In this document: piece after piece, positions 23,335-34,487 of the stretch
Numbering within the stretch: the stretch's first letter is position 1
How the letters are laid out: every line of letters begins with the position of its first letter
Assembly (NCBI RefSeq): GCF_006546935.1
Contig: NZ_SMDN01000002.1
Location: 31,205-95,204 of the forward strand
DNA from: Mycoplasmopsis mucosicanis
GTDB taxonomy: Bacteria; Bacillota_I; Bacilli_A; Mycoplasmatales; Metamycoplasmataceae
Direction of reading: 5' to 3'
DNA length: 64,000 nt
Program-made: the position numbers and the translations under genes
Notes under the pieces: model-generated
Seen by the model: only the letters and a program-made list of their open reading frames with translations
The model's database searches: none
Told to the model about the DNA's origin: nothing

Positions 23335-24228
23335 TTATTTGGTTTTTTGTTCTGTAGTTGCTTTGGGCTTATCGTGTTTAGAAAGGATTAAGACTACAAC
23401 TAATAATAAGATTATTGAGAATGCTTGTAGACCATTAATAATAAATCAAATTTTGTTACCACGTTCAATACGTGCTTTAAGTATTTCATTTTTTACATTA
23501 GCATCGCCTAACTCTTTTGTTCTATCTTGTAGTAATTTATTGTCGTCTAATGCTTTTTCTGTTGTTTTTCGATTTAGTTCTAATTGTTCATAATATAGGT
23601 TAAATAATTTATCTGTATAAGTTTTGGTAGCATTATGAAGCGAATAAGACATCAATAAATTGATTTTATCTATGTCCAAGTCTTTTTCATCATGAATAAT
23701 AAGACGATCGTTTTTATACTCGCCAAGTACTCCAAAACGAGGATCTAAACCTTCTGTAGTTTTAGCTTTTTCTAATGTAGCTTTGATTTCAGCCTCAAGT
23801 CTTTTGAATTTATCTGGATCTTTAGGTGAAGAATGTTCAGGCGTATTACCTTTATTCAAAGTAGACAAACTACCTAGTCCTAAATTTTCATATTTATTTA
23901 ATGAGTTAAAGATTTCTAAAATAATATCGTGATGATTAATTAAATCATAAATACCTTTACTTCTTGCTTCAGAACTCTCTAATTTTGTAAGCTCAGCATT
24001 ATATAACTCAATCAATTTATTAATTAAATAAGCAGTTTTTTCTTCACTGAATTTTGTTATTAATTTATCACCATATTCTTTAATTTTTTGTGCTTCAGCT
24101 TTGTAAAATTCATATTTAGTATCTTGAGTTGATTTTTGATTATCTGTGGAACTAACTGAAGCACTAACTACACTAATTGGTGCAACCGCTAATAATGGAC
24201 TAGTTAAAAATAATAGTTTCTTTTTCAT
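23335..24228 (-). CDS. exported C-terminally anchored surface protein, unknown
   Basis: 297 residues from the ATG at 24226-24228, chosen over an upstream ATG at 24246 because an AAGGAGATTGAA site lies directly before it and the protein then starts MKKKLLFLT, a normal signal peptide (to about VVSAS). The body is charged and helical; a single membrane helix near residues 258-280 and a short cytoplasmic tail end it. The topology matches the GA-module protein on the other side of the paired terminators, but the sequences are not obviously alike and I recognise no family. Confidence 0.75.
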
Positions 24229-24385
24229 TTCAATCTCCTTTAACACATTTAATTTAATAATGTCTAATTAAATCACAATGAATATAAATTAATATTCTGA
24301 ATTATATTATAAATTAATAAAACTATTGCTTTTTTGCTCATAAAATGTAAATATTTTTCAAATAATAAACAAAATAACCATTTAA

Positions 24386-24567
24386 TTAGAATTCAAATAA
24401 GGAATACAATTTGGTAATGGAAAATCAGAGATATGCAGCAAAAAATGATTTAATTTATAGACAATTTACAAGGTAACGCGATTGAACAAATAAACAATTA
24501 TCACTAGTTTTAGATGTCTCAATTTCAACTATAAAATGAAAGTGAAAACAGTTGAGAGAGTTTCAAA
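24386..24567 (+). repeat. IS remnant direct repeat, left copy
   Basis: About 182 bp, beginning TTAGAATTCAAATAAGG and ending GTTTCAAA; about 85-90 % identical by eye to 24909-25090. Includes the helix-turn-helix segment. Confidence 0.8.
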
Positions 24568-24694
24568 AAAACAGGAGCACGATATTGTTGAAATTGATGG
24601 TTGAAGTTATTGCTGACTCAATAGTCAAAATAAATTCACAATGTTGCTTGCAGTGGTTGTTGGTACAAATAAAGTTGTTTCAATACATTTCAAA

Positions 24695-24733
24695 AAAACA
24701 AGAACATTGAAATATGTTTAATGTTCTTGTTTT
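24695..24733 (+). repeat. inverted repeat within the IS remnant
   Basis: 14-bp perfect stem AAAACAAGAACATT / AATGTTCTTGTTTT with an 11-base loop, at the point where the transposase frame ends. It could act as a terminator. Confidence 0.6.
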
Positions 24734-24851
24734 GCGACTAAATGTTGCTTTGATCAAAAAAACTATCAAATAACGGTATTAAAAACAAAATCTCAGTCGT
24801 TATTTTTAACAATCATGATATACATTTACAATTAAACTAACTAACTCAAGG

Positions 24852-24901
24852 GGTTCATTTTGTTTAATATTTCACATTTCGAACATTAAACAAAATGAAC
24901 C
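24852..24901 (+). repeat. 17-bp inverted repeat at the IS copy junction
   Basis: GGTTCATTTTGTTTAAT (24852-24868) pairs perfectly with 24885-24901. The left arm recurs, diverged, at about 25160-25180 at the end of the second copy, so it looks like a terminal inverted repeat of the element. Confidence 0.65.
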
Positions 24902-24908
24902 TCTTAGT

Positions 24909-25090
24909 TAGAATTCAACTAAGGAATACAATTTTGTTATAAAAAATCAGAGATATGCAGCAAAAAATGATTTAATTTACAGACAAATTACAAGGCATAG
25001 TAATTGAACAAATAAACAATTATCAATAGCATTGGATGTCTCAATTTCAACTATAAAAAGATAGCGAAAACAGTTGAGAAAGTTTCAAAA
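24909..25090 (+). repeat. IS remnant direct repeat, right copy
   Basis: About 182 bp, beginning TTAGAATTCAACTAAGG; matches 24386-24567. After it the sequence continues with the element's distal end (compare 24786-24878), so the middle of this copy has been deleted. Confidence 0.8.
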
Positions 25091-25303
25091 TCAAAATCTC
25101 TCATGGTGATTTAAATAACAAGCATGATATGACATTCACAATTACTTTAAACTGTCTCAAGACGTTCAATTTGTTTGATATTTCACAAAAGTTAATATAA
25201 CTTATTAAAAGCCATATATTTTCTTTGATAAGCTGTACATAAAACCAACTTAATTTTGGTATTTGCTTTGTTCTTTTTTTATAATTAGTTCGGAGGAATA
25301 CAT

Positions 25304-26377
25304 ATGAAAGTCAAAAATGTTTTAATTTCACTTGGTTTTGCATCAATAACTTCACTTCCTATTGCTGCAGTAAGTTGTGCAAATACTAAAAATCAAAAAC
25401 AAGAGAGTGGAACAGATCCCTTGGCCCCTAAAAAACCACAAAAACCAAAAACTCCAGAATTAACAGAAACCGAAAACGACAAAATTGACAAAGATATAAT
25501 TAATACTATTGAAATTGCTAAAAAAGAAATAGAATCATCACACAATCCTAAAACAATTAATAAGCTAGTTAAAGTAATTAAGTTAGTATATGAGATTACC
25601 AAAATCAATGATTTTAACCTTGGTCTACAATTATTTGACGAAGCTAGCACAATATTCTATAGTGTTTTCCCTAGATCTTCAGCAGATTTATTGACTGAAG
25701 TACCTGTTGAACAACAAGTTAAAAGTTTAAGTAATCAATTAGGCAATCTTAATGTAAATTCAGATAAAAATACAATTGAATCATTTCTAAAAGAAGTTCA
25801 AAAACATCAAAAATTAAATGAAGTATTTAATGAATTTGGGATTAAAAATATCTTTTATTCAAACGAAATTCTTGAAGATGTGGTCAAAAAAACTAATTTA
25901 CTCATTGAACTAAGCGAAAAATCAAAAGAAAATCCACAACTTTTGAATGCTAGAATACAAATATTAGACGAGATCTCAAAATTAGTTACCTTAAGATCAA
26001 TTGACTTACTTTTTCCAAAATCAGAACACAAAAAAATTGATAAACAAACAATTCAAGAAAAATTAAACGAAAAAGTTAATTCAATAGTAGAACAAACTAA
26101 AAAAATAAGTCCTGAATTAAAAAATAAAAATCAATTAGAAGCTATTAAAAAAATGCTTGAAGATTACAAAACTGAATATATTAAAAGCAATATGCTATTT
26201 AAAAAATATGGACTTGGTGGCAACTCATATAACGAAAAGTCAATAGATGAAGCTATTAAAATTGTAGATCAATTAATACCATTAGACAATCAAGGGGTTA
26301 ATCCTAACCTAGCAATCTCATTACTTGGAAAAATTGTTAGATTGCTAATGCCTACAAAAAGTGACTTCATTTTTTAA
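25304..26377 (+). CDS. lipoprotein of unknown function
   Basis: 357 residues with a GGAGGA ribosome site. The signal peptide ends in a clear lipobox, IAAVSCA. The mature part is a Lys/Glu/Asn/Ile-rich helical protein with a Lys/Pro linker (PKKPQKPKTPEL) just after the anchor, which would hold the domain off the membrane. There are no tryptophans and no recognised domain. It ends at TAA 26375-26377, followed by a terminator. It may be a species-specific surface antigen. Confidence 0.75.
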   Translation: MKVKNVLISLGFASITSLPIAAVSCANTKNQKQESGTDPLAPKKPQKPKTPELTETENDKIDKDIINTIEIAKKEIESSHNPKTINKLVKVIKLVYEITKINDFNLGLQLFDEASTIFYSVFPRSSADLLTEVPVEQQVKSLSNQLGNLNVNSDKNTIESFLKEVQKHQKLNEVFNEFGIKNIFYSNEILEDVVKKTNLLIELSEKSKENPQLLNARIQILDEISKLVTLRSIDLLFPKSEHKKIDKQTIQEKLNEKVNSIVEQTKKISPELKNKNQLEAIKKMLEDYKTEYIKSNMLFKKYGLGGNSYNEKSIDEAIKIVDQLIPLDNQGVNPNLAISLLGKIVRLLMPTKSDFIF

Positions 26378-26417
26378 AATGCTACTATTTTTAAGTTTAT
26401 AAATAAGATTAAAAATC

Positions 26418-26450
26418 ACAAAACATCCTTGATTAGGATGTTTTGTTTTA
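26418..26450 (+). terminator. terminator after the lipoprotein gene
   Basis: 11-bp perfect stem ACAAAACATCC / GGATGTTTTGT with a 7-base loop, then T residues. Confidence 0.88.
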
Positions 26451-26498
26451 CATCATGCAACACAATTCAATAACTTTTATCGCGTTATAATAAATATT

Positions 26499-26576
26499 AT
26501 GAAATCAATAAAAATTTTTGAATTTTTTTCAAGGATAGGGTCGCAAATTAAAGCTTTAAAATCTTTGGAAGAATAA
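26499..26576 (+). pseudogene. N-terminal remnant of a DNA methyltransferase gene
   Basis: A 25-codon frame from ATG to TAA. IKIFEFFSRIGSQIKALKSL resembles the first motif of C5-cytosine methyltransferases (VFEAFAGIGAQ.KAL), with the two key glycine positions partly changed. The rest of the gene is absent. This is a decayed fragment by inference from a short match. Confidence 0.45.
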
Positions 26577-26583
26577 AACCATT

Positions 26584-26844
26584 ATGAATGATCCTGAATA
26601 TAAAAAATTAATTGAACAAATTGCAGATGTGAATAATTTAATGACACTTGAACCAACAATTCATACTGAGTACGATAACAAAAAATTTTATTGAGATCCA
26701 GATGATGGAGAGGTTAATATTATTGCTCCAGAACGTATAGACAATGAGTTAGTTATGAAACTTAACTCATATAAAATAGACACACTAAACAATCCAGGAA
26801 TTAAAAAATATCTCATTGACTATAAAAAACTTATAACTAAATAA
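26584..26844 (+). CDS. small hypothetical protein
   Basis: 86 residues, starting 7 bases after the methyltransferase fragment. Acidic and helical; includes one TGA Trp in FYWDPDDGEVN. It could be the intact 3' neighbour or in-frame tail of the lost methyltransferase locus. No family recognised and no convincing ribosome site, although the composition is protein-like. It ends 16 bases before a strong terminator. Confidence 0.5.
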
Positions 26845-26860
26845 TTTATATCTAGACATA

Positions 26861-26925
26861 AAAAAAACAACATAAAACTAGAGTTATTTATACTCACTTG
26901 TATAGAAGTTTTATGTTGTTTTTTT
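26861..26925 (+). terminator. long terminator hairpin
   Basis: 19-bp perfect stem (AAAAAAACAACATAAAACT at 26861-26879 pairing with 26907-26925) with a 27-base loop and a T-run; separates the remnant locus from the giant surface-protein gene. Confidence 0.88.
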
Positions 26926-27002
26926 ATGTTTCTGGTGTCCAAAAACACTCATTTTAGCTATTTTTTTAGCCTAAAATGCACTTTTTTCACTTTTTTCTTT
27001 CA

Positions 27003-27023
27003 ATATATATATATATATATAAT
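27003..27023 (+). promoter_or_regulatory. (AT)9 tract joined to the -10 box of the giant surface-protein gene
   Basis: Nine AT repeats (27003-27020) run directly into TATAAT (27018-27023), 37 bases before the ATG, after a T-rich stretch (26979-27000). Gain or loss of AT units would change spacing between any upstream promoter element and the -10 box. Confidence 0.6.
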
Positions 27024-27059
27024 GCTCCTTATTACATTACTGTTTTAAGGAGAAAATAT

Positions 27060-30000
27060 ATGACTAACTATGAACAAGATAAGAAGCGTCGTAAGAAACT
27101 TATTATTGCGTCGTCAACCTTATTAGCAACATCAGTAGCAACTACTGCTGTAGTTATTTCGATTATTGCTTCACGTCGAAAAGCAAAAGAATCTAAGATA
27201 AATAAATTAGTTTTTGCACCAAACGTTGAACAAGTTAGCTCAAAAGTTGATGCTTTAGAATTTAAAATTTCTAACCTTAATTTAAACAAAAATAAGGGCA
27301 AACAATTTGAGGTACGTTTATTAGACAAAAAATCTAATAAGGAAATTAACAAACAAACATTCACTATTAATGAAGAATCACAAAATGTTAATTTTAGTGG
27401 TTTAAACGAAAACACTGAATATACTTTAGAGATATTTTTTGATGCTAAAAGCATTAAAAAACAAGATTTCAGAACCGCTAAAAAAGACCAAAGTCACGAG
27501 CAACAAGAAGTTGTTTTTGCACCTGAAATCAAATTACTTGATACAAAATACAATTTATTAAGCTTTGAGATATCAAATCTTAATTTAAGCAAAAATAAAG
27601 ACAAAAAATACGATGTTCAACTATTAGAAAAAAATAATAATAAAGAAGTTCAAAAACAAACTTTTAGCATTACACAAGCAAGTGATAAAGTTACTTTTAG
27701 TAACTTAAATGAAAACACTGCATATGTTTTAAATATTTTGTTTAATGGTAAAAGTGTTAAAACTCAAGAGTTTGAAACTTCAGCGCGTCCAAAAATTGTA
27801 GCACAAGCAACAACACCTACAAGTGCAATTTTTAGTCTTTTAAATCTACATGATTATCAAGACTCACTAGACAAAATAGAAATAACAATTAAAAAAACAA
27901 CATCAGCAAGCGACCAAGATATTGTTATTAAAGCAAGTGATCTTAAATTTACTAATGGTAGCACAAGAATTGATCTAGAAGCTTTATCTATTGGACTTGA
28001 GCCAGGTAGCGAGTATAGTGCAAGTGTTATATTAAAAGAAGCTAACAAAACTACTAAAATAGTAGAAGATATAACTTTCAATACTACTGCAATAAGCAAA
28101 GTTGCTTATCGCTTTATAGCAAGTGCAACTCAAAACAAAATTGTTCTTTATGGACTAAAACAACAAGACAAAAAAGTTGTACTTGAGTATAAATTAGCAG
28201 GTTCAAGTGAGCAATTTAAGAAAGTTGAAACCGAAGCTGCAGGTAAAAATGAAGTCATCTTACCTGAAGACCTTGGTTTTGATAACAAATATGAGTTTCA
28301 AATCAAATATGAAGGTGAAAGTGAGCAACTTGAATTTGAAGGCGACAAAAAAGTTGGTGAATTCAATACAACTCAAGCTCCTCAACTCGTTGCACGAGAT
28401 GAAAATGGACTAACTCTTAAACTTGAAAATGTAAGTAAAAACATTAATAAAGAAAACTTATATATTCGTTATAAAGACAAAGACAAAGCAAATGGCTGAA
28501 GTGAAAAAGCACTAAATCAAATTAAAGGATATGAGAGTGGTGATCTTAAACTTGATGATCTTGAAGCAAACAAAGTTTACCAAGCTCAACTTATTTATAA
28601 AAAATCTAAAGACTCTACTTCACAAGGTAGCATTCTAAATGAAGTTGAATTTAGAATTAAACAAAGTCTTGCTTTTGATATTGCCAAGTCACTAACAGCA
28701 TCACAAAAAGTGCTTTTATCATTCAAAGATAATAGTAATTTAGGTTCAGCTACTCCTAATTATTCAAATATTAAAGTTAAATATACAAAATTTGGTGAAA
28801 GCGCTTCAAAAGAAGTTGAACTTAGTGCTAAACAAATTAATGGTACAAATTATGCACAAAGTTTATTGGAAGGCTTAGATCAAAACACTACTTATTTCTG
28901 AAGTTTAGTTGATTCAAAAAGTGATAAAACTTTAGCTAAAGGTTCATTTAAAACCGGTAAAGCTTCTGGAAAAGCTAAAGCTGCAGACAACACCAATGCA
29001 TATGAGACAAATGAAAGCAATTTAATTGCTGTTGAAAATAGACTTTTAGATGGTGTTTTAGTTTCAATTAAAAACACATTTGGTTACTTAAGAGGTGAAG
29101 GCAAAATTAGATTCCCTCGTGAAATTAACATTAAATACTATCCAAAAAATGAACCTAGTCAATATATAACTGAGAAAATTCAACTCACTTTAGAAGACAT
29201 TAAAACTAAAGACATATTTACAAGACAAATAAAAGATTTAGACAATATGCCTTATGTTTTTGAAGTTGAATACACTAATGGAAAAGATAGCAATAACAAA
29301 GACATTGTTGTAAGCAAAAAATTTGAAATCAATTACAAACTTCCTGAAGTTGAATTTGATAATGCTCAAAGTAAACTCAAAGTTAAACATCTTGATTCAT
29401 TGAATGGTAAAACCATAACCGTTAAATATTCAAGTTCTGCTATTTCAACAAGTGTTGAAGGAAGCGTGCAAGATGGTATTTTAGAAGTACAATTAAGCAA
29501 TCTAAGATCTCAAAGTACTTATAATGTTAGTTTAGAAATCAAATCTGAAGATGTTGAATTTGTAAGCTCGCTTGAAAACGAAAAACGTTCAGAGTTCTAT
29601 GGAACTTCTTCACCAAGTGCAAACAAAATTGTCATAACTTCAGAATTCACAACTCAAGAACAACAAAAATCAATCTATATTAAACATGAAGAACGTTCAA
29701 CCCTATTTGACACTGTAAATATTTATCCAATTTTAGAAGGCTTTAAAGAGTATGCGGGCAAACAAGTCCAAGTTAAAGTTGGAACAAAAGATGAATTGGA
29801 TAAGGTGAAAACTGTAAGCGGTATGGACTCGAGTGTTAAAGGTTTTACTGCTACAATTGATCAAGATGGAAGATTTGATAACAATAATAACTGAATTAAT
29901 GATTTAGTAAAAAATAAACATTATGAAATCAGAGTTTATGAAGTTAAAGGCCAAAATCTTGAAGTTATAACTCAAGTTAGTTATGACACTCCAGATTTTG

Positions 30001-33000
30001 AAGTTCCAAAAGTTCAAAAATTAGAAATTGTAGGTTCAAACACCGATAATCCAGGATTTAGAATTGAAAATGTTGAAGCTTTTAAAGAACTAATTGCAAG
30101 ATACAATGGAAAAATCGGATTTAAGGCACAAAGAATATCAGAAAATAAAGAGTACAAAGAATTTAATAACATCAAAACACCTCAAACATTCTCTGGAAAT
30201 AGTGACCACGGTTTTAATCATTTAAAATTCAATAATAAAAGCTTAAGTGATTTAGGAACACAAGATAAAGTATTAACCCTTGAGTTCTTAACTAATAAAA
30301 GTCACACAGACAGTAATTTTAAAAGTTGATTTACTGATAAATCAGAATATCAAATTATCTTAACAGTTACAAAAGATGGAAAAGAATATGTTGTTGCATC
30401 AAATACTGAAGATGATTTAATTTATATAAACTATAACTATAAAACACCAAAATTTGATGATAATCAAACAACTAATGAACTTAAACCTAATAGTAAAAAC
30501 CAAACTCAATATACTGACAATATCACATTTAAGTTACTTAATCTTGAACAATATACTTCAACAGGGTCATCAAAATCTAAACTTAGAGGTTTCTATATAA
30601 AATCTGATGATGCATTAGTTAATGTCGATCCTACTCAATGACATAGTGCAGGTGATGTAACAGTTGATAGTGCAAACAACACAGGTTCAATTAAGTTTGA
30701 AGGCTTAGAACTAAATACATATTATGAGTTTGTACTAGTTGATGATAATGATGACGTTATCCTTTCAAAACATAGATACAAAACTGTAGCAGCACCAAAA
30801 TTAAGAAACACAACTCAAGGCGACACATTAATTCGTTATAAATTAAGTGATCTAAAAGGTGCTCAAGAAATCATTAAGCCTGGTAAATATAAAATTAAAT
30901 ATGGTCTTAATGGAATGTATGATCATGAATCTAATGAAGTTACAATTGGTGATTCTATTAACCTCTCTACCTATGTAGGTGATTTAGCATTCACTTTAGA
31001 AAATGGTCTAACACCTAACACAACATATAACTTTAAATTAGTTAATGAAAACGGCGATGTTATATTAGGCTACCAAGACATTTTCAGAACCAATAAATCT
31101 CAAAGTGAAGAAACTATTGTTGGTAATGATTTTGCAGTAGTTAAATTATTAAATCCATCATACACATTACGTGAAGGCTCATACAGTATTGCTCGTAGTG
31201 GCACTGCAGATGGCGAAAAAGACAAAACAATCCTTGATGTACTTAAAATGCAGTACTCTAAATCACCTGAATTTACTGAATATCAAGAATTTAGCGTTGC
31301 ATTAAGTGAAAATGAAGCAAAAATTCTTAACATTAAATTCAGTAACCTAGATCCAAATACTAAATACTACTATAGATTGGTTAAAGGTGTTGTTAAAGCT
31401 GATGTTATTAAAAATGAAGCTAACTCTTCTGCTGAACCTCAAGAAACACTTGATACTGATAAACCAGTACTTAAAGGAGAATTTACAACTTTTAATGTAC
31501 CTACTCGTGTAGCTAAAAAAGATAAAAATGTAACTATAACATTTGAAAACCTAGAAGGCATTAATGATCAAGGTCAAGTGTTCCTTAACTTTAAAAAACA
31601 AAATCAAAGCAATGTTTTTGAAGTAAATTATGATTACAAAGTACATGGTGACAAAGTTATCTTTGAGCTTAGTGGTCTTGAAGAGGGTGCTGTATATGAA
31701 TATTCATTAGTACAGAGCTCAAATAAACAAAAAGTTGCTAATGGAAGCTTTAGTGCTCCTAAAAAATCAACTCAAGTTGAAGCAAGAGATCTTAAAATAG
31801 ATGATACACATCATCAAGTTTTATTAAGAAACCTTGATGATTATGTTGGTAAAAAAGTACGTATCAGACTGATAAGAACTAATAATAACACAACACTTCA
31901 AGACATAACTACCACGCTAACTAATGAAAATGGCGAATTTATTTGAGACTTTGAAGACCTTGAAGTTAATAACACATATAAATATGAAGTTATTCTACTT
32001 GATGAAAATAAAGAAGTTCAAACACTTGCAAGCAAAACATTTAAAGTAGAGTTTGCTAAATATGAAGGTGGTGGTGATAAAACTGTAAGCACAAATGTTA
32101 AAGCATTAGGCAATTATGAAATGAAGAGATGATATACTCTAGCAACTCTTCAAGAACTATATGCAAATCATGAAAACTGACAGCAAAAAGTTCAACAATC
32201 TCTTGAAGAAATCGCTATTTATGGTACTGAAGTTGCAGCAAGCAATGCATATGGCTGACATAAATTAATTGCACAAGGTAGCAAAACTCGCTACTTTAAA
32301 GTTGAAAATGGAAAACTTATTTATGAATACATTTTTGTGCAACCTGTTTCATCTGTTTCAACTAACAATAAAGCAAAACTAAAAGGTATTAAATTTGAAC
32401 TTCGATTAGTTGGAAACACTATCCAAGTAATGATTGATGAAGCAAAAGCTAAATCAGAAGAAATAAGTGACAAACGTATTTCTGTTGCTTCATTTAAATG
32501 AAGTGAACTTGATGAAAATCTTACATATAAATCTTCTAATGGATTAATTAATCAATCTAAAGAAGAAGTGCTTGGCAAATTTATTAATGTTGGTGGCTTT
32601 AAATTTGTTGCTAAAACATTCAAACGTGGTCCTAGAGACTTTAGCAACCCGCAAATTTTAAGATACTCAATTGAACAAGGTGATCCAGCACTAAATGACA
32701 AAATTGTTTCACAAAGTGGTCAAACTGCACTATCATTTGCTAAATTTGACTCACCTAAACAACAAAGTGTTTATGGAACTTTTGATAGCAACACACACAA
32801 CTACGATGTCTTATATAACAAATATAAATCTAAAAACAATGATTTATTACCATTTAATGCTAACTTCTTAATAAGTCCTTCTATTTATCCTGGGTTAGGA
32901 TTAAGCGCTAAAAGCGCATCTGAAAGTGGTTTTGTATATAACGAAAAACTTAGAGCTAAATTCTTTAGAACACTTAAAGAGGTAGGTCTAATTAGATTTG

Positions 33001-34352
33001 CAGGTTCTGATGTATATAATAAAGGATGAATTAAGCTTAATGGTAAAGATGTAATTATGTTCGCAGATGAACTTAATGCATTTAGTGATAAGTATCTTAA
33101 AGAATTTCCACTTGCAAAACGTCTAATTTGAAGAGATGGCAATCAATTAAAAGGTTTAAGAATAACATTAAGTGATGCAGCTAATGGTAATGGTGCTGCA
33201 CTTGGAATGCTTGATGACTTTGTTTATTATCTAGACTTAGATAAAAACAAATTAGACCTTAAAAACTTATCATGAGATGTATTTACTAAACTTGCAACAA
33301 AACACACAACACATAAATACATGAACCCTAATTCTCCTTCAACTTCAATTGCTGGAATTAAATTTGTTTCAAAAGATGAAAAACTAATTACAAGCAATCC
33401 AGATGTATTTATCAACCCTCAAAGCACTCAACCTACATTTGATATTGAATCAAACTCAACTCAAGATCAAAACACAAGAAAATTAAGATTGTTTAATGCT
33501 GAAAAAGGCCAATACAAAATTAAAATTGAGTATCCTATCTACTTCCCTACAGCACAGTTGAAAGAATATAAACCTGTAGAAAAAACATTTGAAATTGATG
33601 AAACAAATTCAGGCTTCTTTGAATATGATCTAACAAAAGACCTAGATCACAATACTCAATACAAAGTAACCATTTCTAAAGATGATAAAGTACTTAAAAC
33701 ATTAACAGGTATTAATGCTGATATTCCTAATGGATTTACTTGATTCAAATCTAAAGATGTAGTTTCTGGTATTCTTCCAAAAACTCCTAACAATTGGTCT
33801 ATTTTGTCTGGTATCCCACTTGGATTTTATTTTAGTCATGGTAGATTAGGCTTAGGTAACTATAATAATTTAAACGCCAAACAAATAATTGATTGAATTA
33901 GATCTGGAAAATACTCATTTTTAATTGGTTCTACTAAACTTGATAGCAATGGTGAAATGCGTTACAAATGATCATTTAAAGTTCAAGCACCTAGTGCTAA
34001 CTATAGATACGCAAACAAAACTTATTTACAATCTAAACCTGCACGTCAAATATTATATGCAGCGGCAATTAGTGATGATAAATCTAAAATTGTTATTGTA
34101 AGTCTTGTATCATATGTTTCCGATCTTCATTTTGGAATGGCAACACATGAAGCTAGGGAACACATTTTAACTGAAGAACAAAAGAAAAATCTGGAAAATC
34201 TTGATCTTTCAGAGTTATTTGCTAAAAGCAGTAAAAAACTTGAAGCATATGGCTCAAATAATAAAGTTTCTGAAGATGACTTTAAAGGTAATCATACAAA
34301 CAGAGTAGCTCTATTTGGTATCTACATTGCTAATAGAAAAAATTCTAAATAA
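27060..34352 (+). CDS. giant surface protein with fibronectin-like repeat modules
   Basis: 2430 residues in one uninterrupted frame once TGA is Trp; all gaps were checked for TAA/TAG. The ATG at 27060 follows AAGGAG. Residues about 14-38 form one membrane/signal helix without a lipobox, then RRK. After that come tandem beta-type modules of about 90 residues: module 1 (about 27205-27470) and module 2 (about 27505-27785) are clear duplicates (VFAPxx…LxFxISNLNLxKNKxK…LNENTxYxLxI…F), and the NTxYxF/L pattern recurs along the protein, as in fibronectin III or immunoglobulin-like repeats. The last 750 residues are less repetitive. It is probably an adhesin; no family is named. Confidence 0.85.
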
Positions 34353-34369
34353 TAGTTATTAATAATTTC

Positions 34370-34409
34370 AAAAAAACCTTTCATTTTAATGTTTAAGAAA
34401 GGTTTTTTT
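34370..34409 (+). terminator. terminator after the giant surface-protein gene
   Basis: 13-bp perfect stem (AAAAAAACCTTTC / GAAAGGTTTTTTT) with a 14-base loop. Confidence 0.9.
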
Positions 34410-34487
34410 AATTTTAATATTACGAATTTAATATCATTATTTAGAATAGATAAATTGACTTAAATTATTATGTCAGAAAGGACTAAA

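Larger units (their letters stand above)
24386..25190 (+). mobile_element. decayed IS1202-like insertion sequence, two partial copies
   Basis: This 1.07-kb stretch between two genes holds transposase debris. In the first copy, a helix-turn-helix-like piece (TNKQLSLVLDVSISTIKWK) at about 24485-24555 is followed in another frame by EHDIVEIDGWSYCW…VSIHFKKTRTLKYV (about 24574-24718), which resembles the first catalytic Asp region of IS1202-type transposases. Stops and frameshifts interrupt it. The second copy (from 24909) repeats the first part and then jumps to the element's far end, lacking the catalytic part. No intact transposase remains. Confidence 0.65.

Noticed and set aside
24386-25190. 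CRISPR array or tandem regulatory repeats
   Set aside because: Only two copies, 182 bp each, with transposase-like codons; no spacer-repeat pattern.
26976-27059. Upstream in-frame ATG of the giant protein giving a start that encodes the AT tract as Ile-Tyr repeats
   Set aside because: No ribosome site, while ATG 27060 follows AAGGAG; the AT tract is promoter DNA.
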